64,000 nucleotides of DNA from Lumnitzera littorea (GCA_024138015.1 JAMXBB010000006.1:76786135-76850134); one strand, 5' to 3'; counted from the stretch's first letter, positions 24,443 through 37,222 are shown. Program-made: numbers and translations. The notes: generated by a model from the letters alone, not told the origin.

Positions 24443-26141
24443 TTTAATGCCTTACCTTTTAAGCGCCCAACTTTTATCTTATATTGGTTTACACAAGATG
24501 TATATGACTAACCCGCTTTGATGTAAACTATTTATACAAAAATATCATTAATTTTTATACAGAAGTCTTAAAACATATATTAAAACTCCAACAATTTAGG
24601 AGATATTTACATAACTTAGTAACATAAGCTAAAAAAAATATTTACATAGTTTGTGTTTGAAAGACCTAAAGATAAAAGTAGAAGATTCAAAAAGTTCAAC
24701 AGTTCTCCAAGTTAATATCCTCACTCCTAAAATCCAGCAGTGACTAATCTTAGGATAATTATAACGTGGCATCTTAGTTAGCATTTGCAGAAAGATCTAT
24801 AGGGATGTAAGCAACTAATTGCTTAGTAAGTAGGGATAAAGATATAAGAATATATGACAAACATAAACAAGGTTATCAAATAGTCATTTAAATGCAATGA
24901 AACAAACAGATGCCATCGCATGACATTGGCTAATTTATCATGAAATTAGAGAAATTTCACTCGTTCTAATCCAGGTTTAAAGAATTTCTACTTGTATACA
25001 ATAATTTACAGCCAAATTCAAGCTTGTGTAATGGAGAGATCCCTTCACTCGTAACTACCTTCGAAACACCATCTTTACCCTTACTCAACTTCCTCTCCCA
25101 TCACTTAGTTTGACTCAAGATAAAAAGTGACCATTTCAACTATTCCTTTTGAAGGGGTCAGTATTTAGTTGGAGAATCTTAATCATCGCTTAATAGGTTG
25201 AAATACAAGTCCAATTTAGTGTTTAAGTCTAATACAATTAAATCCAATTTAAGGTGACCAGTCAATTCTATGCAGTTAGACAATTGTAATCCAATACAGT
25301 AGGCCAATAGTATACAATCAAGCTTAGAGACACATATGCATGCACACAAGCAAGCTATTTACAAGCACAACTAAGTATAACCTTAAGGCTTCAAGTATAC
25401 TCCGAAATACAGTAATGTATTGTTCCCTATCTTACTTGGACCTTCCGTTTGCTCATTAAGACACGACTTGTGATGTAGTATTGCCATTAGTCCCGATAAT
25501 ATAAATATCATTTTAGTACTCATACAACTATTATATATGGGCTTTTATTCTATAGCTCAAATTATTAACTTTAGTTTAAGATTCCACTATATTTAGTTAT
25601 CCAAGTTTTAGGTCTCTTATGATTAGTTTCACATTTAACTAGTATCTGATTTAGCTTCTGATTCAATCTGATTTCAATATAACTCATAAGTCTCAAGAAT
25701 ACCCTTTGACTTATTCTATGAAGTTTAACTAACTTCGTTTCAAGTATGTAAAGTTTCTAATTTAGTGTCCGATCAACTTCCGAATTCACCGTATACACCT
25801 AGGCTCTAATCTATCATCTAAATTAACCTCTGATCCAGATTTACTTTGTATTTTAATATTATTTCCTACAATTTTTACTCATAACCAAATTGAAAGTACA
25901 CCATATAGCCCAACACCACTTCAATTTGAATCCAAAAACTCCTTGCTTCATTATTTCAACACTTCACATATTACACACGTTTTAACACCAAGCCTACAAT
26001 ATTCAAATCCAACACGATGAATTTAATCCTTCAACACTAATATTACAACATACTAGAAAACCTACTAAAACAAAATCTAGGTCAATTCCTTAGAAAATCA
26101 TTAAGTATACTTTGATAAATAGCTATTTTAATAATCTTTTA
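24443..26141 (-). repeat. Long LTR-like repeat, subfamily B, left arm of palindrome
   Basis: Read on the minus strand the repeat ends at 24,443 next to the primer site. Its end (AAGGTAAGGCATTAAA) resembles the end of the repeat at 19,171. Its body matches 30,634-31,750, for example the blocks around 24,950 (CATGAAATTAGAGAA) and 25,020-25,150. The LTR start is missing because the sequence turns back on itself at 26,142. Confidence 0.5.
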
Positions 26142-27540
26142 GGGCCTAAAATCCTATTAAAAAGCTATCTATCAAAATATATTTAATGATTTTTTAAGGA
26201 ATTGACTTGGATTCTGATTTGGTGGGTTTTCCAATATATTATAGTATTGAATGGTGTTGAAAAATTAAATTTGTAGTGTTAGAAGTGTTGGAATTGAATA
26301 TTGTAGACTTGATGATGATATATGTAAAATATATGAAGTGTTCAAATAATGGAGTCAAGTATAGGTGATTCAAACTGAAGTGATGATAGGCTATATAGTG
26401 TACTTTGATTATGATCATGAATAAAAATTGTGAGAAACTATGCTAAAATATAGAGTACGTTTAGATGAGAGGTTAATTCAAAAGCTAGATTAGAGATAAG
26501 GTATATAGAGCAAACTAAGGAATTAATCAAAAACTAAATTAGAGACTTTATATACCTAAAACAAAGTTGGATAAACTCTAGAGAGTAGGTTAGTAGGTGT
26601 TCTTAAGACTTAGGAGTAAATCATAATCAAGGGCTAAATTAGAAACTAAGTTAGAGACTAAATTAGAAATTGAATTAGAGACTAATTAAAATACAAAACT
26701 AATAACAAAAAAGCTAAAACCCAAATAACTAAGCATAGTAGAGCCTTAAACTGAAGACAATAAATTGAGTTACAAAATAAAGCTTATATAGAGTAATTAT
26801 ATGAATACTAAAATGATATTTATATTGTAGGGTCTAGTAGCAACGCCACATCACAAGTCATACCCTAGTGAGCAAGTAGAAAGTCTAGGTAAGTTTGGGA
26901 TCAATACATAACTATATTTCAAAGTACCATTTTGCTTAAGGTCATACTTTGTTGTACTGATAAGTAGTTTTCTTGTATATATATCCATGTGTCTCTAAGC
27001 TTGATTATATACTATTGGGTTACTATACTTGATTGCAATTGTCTACACTACATGAAATTGATTCGTCACCTTAAATCGAATTTAACTATATTAGACGTAG
27101 AAACCTTAAACTAAACATGCATTGCAACCCATTAAAGGACAATTAGGAATCTTTGACCAAATATAGAACCCTTTGAAAGGGATAAAATGGTCCCTGCATC
27201 ATCTTTAGTTAAACTAAGTGATAAGAAAGGAGGTCATGTCAAGGGTAAAGGCAATAGTTCGAAGATAGTCACAAGAAGAGGGATGTCTCAATTACATAAG
27301 CTTGAGTTTGGTCGTAAGCTTTTGCATACACGCTAAAACATCTAAAACTCAGATTAGAGCAGGAGTAATTTCTCTAATCTCATGGCAAACTGGACAACAT
27401 TGTGTATTGACATTTATTTGTTGCATTGCATTTAAATGACTATTTGATAACCCTATTTGTGTTTGTCGTATAGCCTTACGTCTTCTTCCTTACTTACTAA
27501 ACGGTTGGTTGCTATTACATCTCAGCTTAATACGAAATGC
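24765..27540. repeat. 2.8-kb near-spacerless palindrome
   Basis: 24,765-26,141 and 26,147-27,540 are inverted copies of each other with only GGGCC between them. The match is easy to see at the centre (AATCTTTTA / TAAAATCCTATT), in the middle, and near the ends: GGTTATCAAATAGTCATTTA at 24,873 has an inverted counterpart at about 27,465. The arms have diverged by scattered substitutions and small indels. Transcription through it would give a long hairpin RNA. Confidence 0.75.
26147..27540 (+). repeat. LTR-like repeat, subfamily B, right arm of palindrome
   Basis: Inverted copy of 24,765-26,141. It lacks the last 300 bases or so of the left-arm repeat, being cut where the next repeat begins near 27,545. 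Confidence 0.5.
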
Positions 27541-27544
27541 ACCA

Positions 27545-29000
27545 TCACATAGGAATACCTTTTTATTTTGAACAAAAGTTCCATTTATAACAAAAGAGTA
27601 CTACAATGGAGTTCAACTTTACACATATTTATACAAAAGAGTGCATCCTTCAAACATAACTACACCTAAAACACAATACTTTTTTTTTTCTTTTATTACA
27701 TATGTACTAACTTTTTTTTAGAGTACCATCAAAATGCAGCAAGGCTCCTTTAAAATAGCTAACTCTATCCTATGTACTCTCAAAAGTCTTTCCTCAATTG
27801 TTGGTGATGCCTAGTTAGTTCTTTTCATAATTTGAGAATACACAAATATCCCCTCGGCTCTTATGAGCTAAGTAAGAGTGGATAAGAACAAAATACTAAA
27901 CAAGCATAACACATGTTTACAAATATCATTATCATAAGATATTCAATTTTGTATTCAAGGTTACCAAGACAAACTGTTTATACAAGGAATGCATGGCATG
28001 CTCATATACGTGACATGCATCGGTACCGATATCCTATACTTTTCCAATTTGCTCATCCAATTAATTGACATATTGAGGCATTTGGATATAATGTCCGAAA
28101 ACCTAGAGGTAACACGGAGCTACCTAGGAGTAAGACACCTAAAAACTCATCCAAACCTAGAGAAAATAAGAAGCTGCCTAAAAGTAGGACCCCCAAAACT
28201 CAGTAAAATAGAAACCACCCATTGTGGTTCATAAATGTAGCACATAGCTAGCCTAGCTAAAAATACACTTTGTGGCCTAAAAAAGTTGAACAATACAATT
28301 CTATATGCTCAAAACCTAACCTAGCAATATTCGAGTTTTCATAAACTTGACCTATAGGTCATTTCATGCCATGTCATGAATGTAGCTAATAATACAATAA
28401 TCTAATATCATCCATGAATTTCATATTCCACCACATAAACATCTCACTTATCATAATTCCAACCGTATGTCATAACTTTACAATTCATCCCTTCATATAA
28501 GGTTTAGTTAAGTGAACACCTTAAAGGACCAATCAGCTTCCAAGTTTTCTAGAAAATAAAATGCATTCACCAATCAGTCATATACAAGGAAACACTTCAA
28601 TGAATTAATGCATATTCAAATAGAGTCACATACTTAATCAATCAATCACACAATTGTAGTTTATAATATAACTGACTCTAAGTCAAGTAAACAGAGGTCT
28701 ACTTACATGAAAACATAAAAAACCACTTACTTGGCCTTTTAGTCAATTGTTCCCAAAAGCCTCTACTAAGGTTACGAATCTAGCCTATTTAATATAAAAT
28801 AGATTGGAAATTAAAATATAATACTTAAATGAGGCCTACCTAGTATATTAGACTTGCCTCCCTTTGATTTAGTCCAATATAGTCACAGATACTTATTATT
28901 TAATATCATTATAATTTAACTTTACATTTGAAATTTATATAACATCGGTTTTTGGTATTATTTAAGAAGTTTTTACTTTTTCAAAGAATTTTTACTTTAT
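27545..29000 (-). repeat. LTR-like repeat, subfamily A, fragment
   Basis: 27,770-28,390 is a diverged copy of 19,600-20,160 in the same orientation, including the block around GGTACCGATATCCTA near 28,022. 28,690-28,850 also resembles 46,850-47,000. The limits are approximate. The rest to about 29,400 is too decayed to assign. Confidence 0.45.
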
Positions 29001-29414
29001 AAACTTCTACTTTTTACTAAAAATTATATATTCTCAAATTTTACGAAAGTAATGATATTAAATTTATAAAAAATATAAAATTCAATTTTAATAGTTCTGA
29101 TAAAAGATTATTATTAAAGATCCACTCATTTTGAGAATTGACGCTAATAATGTACAAGTCCTACAACTATTACTATTTTAAGTTTAAAATTTGAAAAAGA
29201 AGAAATTTATGAAATTGGATGGATAAAATACTCTATTTAGAAAAATAGTGAGATTAGATATATATATTTTCTATGACTATCTAATATTAATTAAAAGAAA
29301 CAACACTTATATTTATGAAATGAGATTACTTGAAAATATCAAATACCAAAAAAATTAAATTATTTAATTCCCTTTTTCTTCTTCTTCTTTTTCCTTTATT
29401 TTTTTCCTTTTTAT

Positions 29415-29436
29415 TCTCTCTCTCTCTCTCTCTCTA
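29415..29436. repeat. (CT)n microsatellite
   Basis: An uninterrupted run of CT dinucleotides within a longer pyrimidine-rich stretch that starts near 29,380. Confidence 0.9.
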
Positions 29437-29440
29437 ATGA

Positions 29441-30630
29441 TTTGGTCTTATTCATGTCTGTAAAGCTTAAAGCCATGCTTATAAGACATGTCTTCATCAC
29501 CTTATTCATGTTATTTATTTATTTTAAATTATTTCTTCCTTTAAGATATTTTGGTAATTTGATTATATTTTATTTGATAATTATCTTGATTTCCTGATTA
29601 TTCAAAGAATATTCCCTTTTTTCACCCCCAACATTATTAATAAGGAATGATTCATACTTACAATTTTTTTCCACACATATTGTTATTTCAAGTAAATTTT
29701 AGTAAAATATTAGTAATATAATATATAGAAAAGTTCCATTAATTATTTGAGACTTATTTATATATATCTTATATGAAATTTTACTCACTAATATTAATTA
29801 TTAAGATCATGTAGTTAATTTTTAAAATATTTATCATAAGCTATATCTAAAATTATGAAACTCTACGTTATAATAATGAGATCCAATGAACTTAATAGTT
29901 CTAAGAAAATTGTATATAAATGAAGTTAATTTGAGATATTAAAGCTATATAGTTACTTCTTGTAATTTTTATTACCTAGTCATGAAGATTCAACTTAATT
30001 CTAAGAATATTATTATAAATCATAAATTTTAGAGTATGTCTCAAGTACTAAACTTTTCAATTAATTTATATAATTACATATTTAGGTTTATGTACAAGTT
30101 AGATATTCTGATATCTATGAATGCTTCTAATAGATCAAATGAAAAGGAGATATCTGGTTAACTAAGTGTCATTTCCAAATGATTCCATATGCTAATGTAA
30201 TCCTATTAAGTACTAAATGAATATAAACTACTATTTTTTTTTTAAATCACTGTTTACTATTGCTAAGGGTTGTTATGCTATATTTATGTACCATACATTG
30301 CATTTGAAGCATCACTTAACAAAGATTTGTTAATTATCTAGCTAATATAGGTTTATTTTACATATATATATATATATGGTTTTATTAATTTATAGGTATG
30401 TATTTTATTACGATAAATGAATATAAATTACTTTTACATATTATCTCGTATCACTAGTAATCTTATTATATCTATTACCAACATCTATATTCTTGTGGTC
30501 ACTTATAAAGCTAGTATGGACCATTTTATACCTATTAACCTAACTTATAAGTATATATTTCTTTATAAAGGATATGAACTACTTGAAAGTTAGCAAGTTA
30601 AGATTGTGGGATATTACATGAGCAACCAAG
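29441..30630. other. No recognisable feature
   Basis: Very AT-rich, with short AT dinucleotide runs near 30,364. No open frame or repeat boundary could be supported. Confidence 0.4.
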
Positions 30631-30633
30631 AAG

Positions 30634-32327
30634 TACTACACCCTAAACGTTGTCAAATCATAAAAGTCCATCGTATATATCAATTTTATGCTAGAAATTA
30701 TCCACTTAGTCGCTAGTATAACCTTGATATACAGAAGGCTCATATGACAAACTGCTTTAAAGTATTTAAAGTTCTACAGATATACTAACATTTATATTTA
30801 TAACAAACTCATATTTACAATAAGACTAAGTACAGAGTATTTATAAAAGTATATAAGTATATGATATGACTCAAAAGTAGGAATCCAACTAGACCGCCTA
30901 AATGATTTAGTTAATCTTATAAAAAACAAAAAGTTCTAAAAACATAGTCTTCATTAGTTTAGCCTCACTCAAGGCTAAACACACCCTTTTTAAACACTTG
31001 GAGGTGATCATCTCGTGACATGATTACTCAGATCCTGTAAGCAAATCTATAGGAGAGTAAGTAAACCACAACTCAATAAGGGATAAGAAGCAAAAATCAT
31101 ATACAAGCTGAATAGTACAACTAAGTTATTAAGCAATTAATACGTACAATATGTGAACAATCAACGTATCATCAACACAACATTATCTAGTTCATTATGA
31201 GGTTAGAGAAGTTTCAATCGCTCTAACTTAAATTGAGGAGTCACATCATGACAGCCACAATGCCAATCATAAAGGCCATAAGGCCCTCTTACGGCTAATT
31301 CCAAGCTTATGCAATAGAGGATCCTGCTTCATCCGTAACTACCTTCAAACCCAACATCCTTAACCTCTCTACAATCTCTTCTCTTGTAACTTAGTTCAAC
31401 TAAGAATGGGGAAAGGCCAATTCACTACAACCTCATCAAAGGTGTCGAAATTTAGCCGAAGAAACCTAACGTCACCTAGTAGGATGCAATGCATGTCCGT
31501 TTATAGTTTTAGTTCGTTTTTCAGTTAATCCAATCAAGGGTGATCAACCAATTCATAACATACCAAACAAGGTCAATTAACATAGCAAAACATGTAGCTT
31601 AACTACCAATCAACATTTGAGTAACCAAGTATAGGTGTAACATGTGCGTAAATAACTATTTACAACTATAAGCAAGCATATACTCCAATTTCCACAAATC
31701 CCATTTACTTGTACTTAAGCTCACTCCAACAGACTTGTAACATCAGTGGTTCGCTCACTTGGAAATCCTGTATATATATACCAAAACTTAGATTCAGTTT
31801 TCGTAAGATGTACAAAAATGTTAGGGTTTCATTTAGTTCTTCGTATTATTATATAACTGGATTGAAATACTACTTATATGGTTAATTAATAGACTTGCTT
31901 ATAAATATATATATATTTATTTATAAACTCATTATACATACATATACTTCCAAAATTTATTACTTATATATTAATGTAGGCATACATACATATGTATATA
32001 TGTACTTAAGTATCATATACATAAGTTATACTAAATTATTTAACATTATTAAATATATGTAGTTTTATTATTACTTATAGTATATCATTTCAATTGTGTT
32101 GGAACATACTTTTCATTAGTCAAACTATATTTCAATTATGGAAAAATCGTTGTAGGATAATATTTTCAGTAATATCATGAGATATATCTATCTATTACCT
32201 AAAGTAATCTAGTTTTAATAAAGTTAGTATCGTTGGATTCATATGAACTCAACGATATGTAATACACATTTTGAAAGATAATTCCTAAAGAGTATTTCTA
32301 ATTCTAGTATATAAATAAAGGGAAGAA
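30634..32327 (-). repeat. LTR-like repeat, subfamily B, cut by the gypsy element
   Basis: It resembles 24,443-25,500 in the same orientation, with shared landmarks around 30,750 (CAAACTGCTTTAAAG against 24,510) and 31,300-31,440 (against 25,010-25,150). It stops where the plus-strand gypsy LTR begins at 32,328, so the gypsy element apparently inserted into, or recombined with, this older repeat. I could not find the remainder of the repeat after 42,331. Confidence 0.45.
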
Positions 32328-33032
32328 TGTAAACCCTAGAAAAACAATAGTTGAATCCTAATTTAAGTCCGAGTGTTCTAAACTGTACAATAAGTCGATA
32401 AGGCTAGTAACAATAAAAGATTACGAAGTTTAATAAATCAAATATAACACCGATAACAAAACCCTAGGAATTTATCGAAGCCCTAAATTGCATACTAAAA
32501 CCCTAAAACTGGTTTACGCACCATTAATCAAAATTAAACCCGAAATTGCTCGAAACCCAAAAAAGTATAAACATAAACTTATAATATAGTTAAATATTAC
32601 TCAATAGTGATATAATTATAGTCGAATACAATTTTCAACTAAATCGCCTATTCGCACAAGATTTTAATGAAATCGTTATAATAACTTGTAAAAATTATAA
32701 TTGTAATGGATACCAATTAAATTGATAAAATTTCACAAAAATTTTAAAATTAATTTATAATGAGAATTGTTATAATTTATATGATTCGAAAAATTACATA
32801 TATTTATCATTAATTTTTATTTTCCTTCTCATTCTTTTTCAATTTATCTCTTTTCTTTCTTTCCTTTCTTTTTGCCCCATGTGCCACGTCTAGAAACCGA
32901 AACAAAAATCTAAAAAATCAGTAGCCCATGTGAGGAATTAGAATTACAAGTGTTGCAATTAGGAAAGGCAAATTAAATACAAATAGATTAGATTGTCCTT
33001 TCTCCATAATTACTAAATCAAATGGATTTGTG

Positions 33033-33034
<2 letters not shown>

Positions 33035-33064
<30 letters not shown>
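33035..33064. repeat. (AT)n microsatellite in the gypsy LTR
   Basis: Uninterrupted AT dinucleotide run. A further TATA-rich region follows at 33,480-34,000. Confidence 0.9.
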
Positions 33065-33068
<4 letters not shown>

Positions 33069-34948
33069 CTTCCAATCGAAAGAGAATGTCTGGACGTTAA
33101 ATTGAAGCAACAAAAAAAAAAAATGGAAATTTTTAGAACAAAACTGAAACCTGGAAGCTTAAAACTGTGAGAAAAGAAGGAAGAAAAAGAAAGAAGAAAA
33201 AGAAAAAGGAAAAGAAGAAGAAAGAATTAAAAGAAATAGGTAAGTAATTTTTTTTTTTTTTGCATAGATGTATGTTATATAGTATATACATGTATAAATA
33301 TAGTATTTGTATGGTATTTGTATAGTATTTGTACAATATTTGTATAGTATTTTCTTATAAATATAACATTACTAATACATGTATATGTGCATAAATACAT
33401 AAATTGAATAATGTATGCATATATTAGGCTATGTATATATACATGTATGTACATAGGTATATGAATACCTGTAATTAGTATTAAGTAATTTCATTTAATA
33501 ACTATAGTATATATATATGTGTGTGTGTGTGTGTACCGTGAACTTTATATATATATATGTACTCATGTATAATTATTTTCATGTATGTATATATGTACTC
33601 ATATAGTATATATATGTAGTAATATATTTCCATAAGTAATAATATATGTATATAAGACATATAATATAGAGTATATGTTTTATGATATACGGCATAGTAT
33701 ATGTATAATATATAGTATACATACTTTATAACAAATACTATATAAACATATATATATACTAAATATATAATATAAGAATAGGAATTTGTAGATTATATAT
33801 ATATAAATATATATATTTAAGTATTCGGAAATTATATAAGTATATTATTATGTAAAAATACAAATACATGAATATATATATATATGTACATAAGAGTAGG
33901 TTTATTTTCATATAATCAGTATATACATATATATAGCATATAACATATATTATATATATATATGTATATATAGTATACCGAAAATATATATAGATATATA
34001 TATGTATGTATAAATCGTGAAGTATATAAATACTAAGAAAATGAAAAATAATAAAAATAATAAAGGTCATAATAATAATAATAAAGCTAAAAATTTCAAA
34101 AATAGGAAAATATACTCAAAATAATAAAAATATCAAATATATGGTTTAAATAATTATTAAATCATAAATATGTTAAGAAAAAGCAAAAATCAATATTTTA
34201 TAATTTTTAAACTTAAATAATAATTTTTGTGATATTTTTATATCATAATTTAAACTACGAGTCACAAAGTCCAAAACGGACCTCGTTACGAAAAAATACG
34301 CTTAAAAATGATTAAAATGGACTATAAGTTCATAACGATTCGAGTTAAAACGAAAAAGTTTTACGCGATTCGATAAAAAACTCAAATCAACAATCTCACG
34401 TAATTAGGTGAAATAGACCTTACAATTGTAATACTAATTAGCTTTAAATTCCCAAACTTACAAAATTTTCATTATTCTCAAGTGATTTTGATATCGACCC
34501 TGAGCTGCCCCAGATTACTACGACCCTTGAGCTAGCCATAGCTGAGTAAGTTTTCCTAATGATTCTATACTTATTTGTATTTATAGTTAGTGAATATAAA
34601 TTATAATTTACAAATAGATGTGTACGGGGTTGGGTTATACTTGTGCATGATAATTGTTGTTGATAGTGAATTTACTTTAAACTTCAATAATATAATGATT
34701 GTTACATAATAGATTCACTAGATTGATTGTTTATGGCTTGGAATGATCACTGAATAAATAAAACTTAATGATATTTGACTAGAAAAAGTTAACTTGGAAC
34801 ATGCATAACTCATGCACTGCATAACTAATTCCGGCAGTCACATTACATGGAGATAGCGAAAGGCCATACGTGAGTTGATTATTAATTGTTATTGATTTCG
34901 TACGGTGCATACGTGCAATATGACCTTACCCCAGCCCACAGGATGACT

Positions 34949-34972
34949 AGGCGTTGGAGGCGCCAACCGCCT
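34949..34972 (+). other. GC-rich hairpin in the gypsy LTR
   Basis: AGGCGTTGG pairs with CCAACCGCCT around a five-base loop, with one bulged base. The loop flank contains the palindrome GGCGCC. The same place in the other LTR copies (41,535-41,558 and minus 60,442-60,464) keeps the core TTGGAGGCGCCAA with outer-stem changes. In an LTR this poor in GC, such a kept structure may act in the RNA, but that is inference. Confidence 0.45.
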
Positions 34973-35652
34973 GGCTAAGGGTCAAGTCTAGAGGCCTTCG
35001 TTTAGGGGTGAGTGAGGGCTGTATAAATCTACTCATAATCATATGTAGAACTCATTTTGATAAAGTTAGTAATGGATGTACCATTACACTTTAAATACGA
35101 AACACGAAGTTTCGTTACAAAATAAGTTATAATATAATACCCAGATCTGACTGTACCAATGAATCTCTAACCCTGACTTCAAAGGGCATTAAATCTGAGT
35201 TGTATACAGTACTTGGTCACCTGCATGTATTTGTTTAGCATATTGTTTGTCATGCATTCATTTGACTAAACTTAATTGTTGTATAAACTTAATTTCTATA
35301 TGGTTGAGGGAAAATATCTCACTAAGCTAGTTAGCTTATACTCTTGTAGTCTTCTTTTACAGGCCGACTTTTTTGTGGAGTCGGGCCGTCGCATGCTCGA
35401 GGTTAGTTTTCTATACAGGGTCAGTGTAGGAGCTGGATGAAGACGAAGAGTACTTTTGAATTATTATAGATTTGAATATATAATTTTATATTAGTTTAAC
35501 TTTAAACACGTTTCAGACTTTGTATCTGTAAACTTTTATATAAATAGATTATATGTTATGTTTTTATAATATTATTATTATTTATCATGAAATAATATTG
35601 CTTAAGCTTGCGCACTCTTGGTAGTTAGTAGTAACTGTACCCTTATGTATCG

Positions 35653-35660
35653 TATAAAAG
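35653..35660 (+). promoter_or_regulatory. LTR TATA box
   Basis: TATAAAAG, kept in the 3' LTR (42,239-42,246) and nearly so in the minus copy (59,756-59,764). If it is the core promoter, transcription would start only about 60 bases before the LTR end. Confidence 0.5.
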
Positions 35661-35752
35661 GGTCGTCGATTGTAAGGGAATTCAATCTGCAATCCTTTGT
35701 ATAATATACGGCGACTGCCACAACTAGCCCCCTTCGGGTCGTGACAGTTAGG

Positions 35753-35764
35753 TGGTATCAGAGC
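35753..35764 (+). other. Primer binding site, tRNA-iMet
   Basis: TGGTATCAGAGC exactly matches the complement of the plant initiator-Met tRNA 3' end. It lies six bases after the LTR end, the normal position for starting minus-strand cDNA synthesis. Confidence 0.92.
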
Positions 35765-35927
35765 ATGATTCAAAATAGGTTAAATAAAACCTAACCTTAA
35801 ATAGTAGAATATCTTACTTGGGAAGATTGAGAAGGGTAGAACCAGGTTAAGTGTTTAAGCTTTAAATTACATACTAAAAGCTATGATAAAGAAATTATAA
35901 AAGTAACTTTATGTCTTATTGATTTAA

Positions 35928-36744
35928 AGGACTGAGTTGGAGCTACGGACTTCTTTTGCTTTGTTCTATCTTCGAGAAGAAGAGAGTCTACGAGCTTACC
36001 GACGTCGACTCCGGATTGCTTGCGAAGATTTGGCATTGGTAGGCCGACCCCATATTGTTAGTAAGGTACTATCTGCCTGGTACCAAGGACTGAGCCCCTA
36101 TTGGATCGACAAGAGGATTTATTGGATCTTCACCTCAATTGGTCGTTTCCCTACTGATGAGGAGATGATCTATTATTTAGAGTCGGAGGAGAGTATAGAC
36201 CGTACTCAAGAGATTATATTTTTAGTTGAGGCTGATTCCCTTCTACTACCACCATCCTTTAGCCATAGTAAGATAGTTAGACATGGGATAGCCTTAGCTG
36301 TAGACTACCATACCAATAATTTTTCTATCATTGCTCAGGATCAGGCTAGAGCTATGGCTGATATCAGGACTAGCAGGGAGCCATGGTACGATCCTACCCA
36401 TGGCATCTATGTTCTTATGCCACAGCTGAGGTTCGAATTTGATGGACTTGCTTTACTATTGGATACCCTGGTCATACAAGCTGAGCCGTTACAGCAGATA
36501 CCCCTAATTGACTAGTTCAAGTACTATCAGGTGGACCCTAGACTTCCACCTATATTTTTGGTAGGCGGTGACTCATTTGATATACTTACCATCATACCGG
36601 ATCCATTGGATTTTTGGTTACCGAGAGAGTGGGATCGACAGACCCCTTAGTAAGGAGTCTGGTATATATTCCAGTATTGGTTCAACTTTTCCTAGACGTA
36701 AACAGGAGGAGGATACAGCTGCAAGACCTTCTACTCGACATTGA
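35928..36744 (+). pseudogene. Extra ORF between primer site and gag (unknown function)
   Basis: An open frame runs from 35,928 to a TAG at 36,513 (195 codons), continues in the same frame to about 36,646, and after one extra T reaches a TGA at 36,742-36,744 with a C-terminal end SKESGIYSS...RPSTRH. The minus-strand gypsy copy carries the same ORF at 58,677-59,492: 816 nt there, 817 here, the difference being the extra T. There is no ATG. In both copies the codon before is a stop, and an AG lies directly before the first coding bases, so it may begin as a spliced exon. The first half (SFALFYLREEESLRAYRRRL, then VLSAWYQGLSPYW) loosely recalls a Gag core in spacing only. I know no family for it. 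It may be an accessory protein of this element. Confidence 0.7.
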
Positions 36745-37222
36745 GAGATGTTTAAGATGATTAGGTTGTATTTTTGTTTTGGCCGTTAGTATTGAAGTGA
36801 TCATGCATGCTCCTTTTGTTGTATGTATTAGGATCATGACTAATCATTTTTGAGAGTTTTCATGTAGTAAGGTTATTATGTATTTTGAGAGTTTTGATGT
36901 ACTCGAGAGCCTTATGTATGGTGAGGACTTATGTATTTTGAGAGCTCTTTTGTACTTTGAAAACTCTGTATTTTGATTTGGTCTGTATATATATCAGTGG
37001 AGTTTTATTCGTTAGAAGTGACCACTACATAGATGTAACCTCACTATATTGATGTAACCTCACTATATTGATAAAAAATGAAAGATTACAGCCTTTGTTA
37101 CTATTGTTATGATGTATATATACATTATGTTATCTTCATTTAGTATTGGCGATTTCTACAATTATTTAGAATAAGTTGATCATTATAACCAAATAATTGA
37201 AAATTGGTAATGAATGTCACAG
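36745..37222 (+). other. Leader between the extra ORF and gag
   Basis: Noncoding by appearance: stops in all frames, with repeated phrases built on TTTTGAGAG and GTACT, and a duplicated CCTCACTATATTGATG (37,039-37,070). It ends with TGTCACAG directly before the first gag codons, a good splice-acceptor shape that is identical in the minus copy. The gag frame has no ATG after its last upstream stop (37,194), so gag may be joined to an upstream exon here. Confidence 0.45.

Larger units (their letters stand above)
32328..35746 (+). repeat. Gypsy 5' LTR (3.4 kb)
   Basis: Opens TGTAAACC and closes CGTGACA; both ends recur in the minus-strand copy (59,672-63,038). From the left it contains an AT dinucleotide run (33,035-33,064), a purine-rich tract of about 65 bases (33,172-33,238), a long AT/TATA region (33,250-34,000), a GC-rich hairpin (34,949-34,972) and a TATA box 93 bases before its end. 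Compared with the partial 3' LTR it differs mostly by transitions, at roughly one base in ten by eye. Short open frames inside it (for example minus 33,759-34,070) are AT-repeat artefacts. Confidence 0.9.

Noticed and set aside
33759..34070. 103-codon minus-strand frame with apparent membrane segments
   Set aside because: It is translated TATA repeat in the gypsy LTR; Ile/Tyr runs only mimic membrane helices.
35585..35773. 62-codon minus-strand frame across the LTR end
   Set aside because: Antisense to the LTR end and primer site, with no support as a gene.
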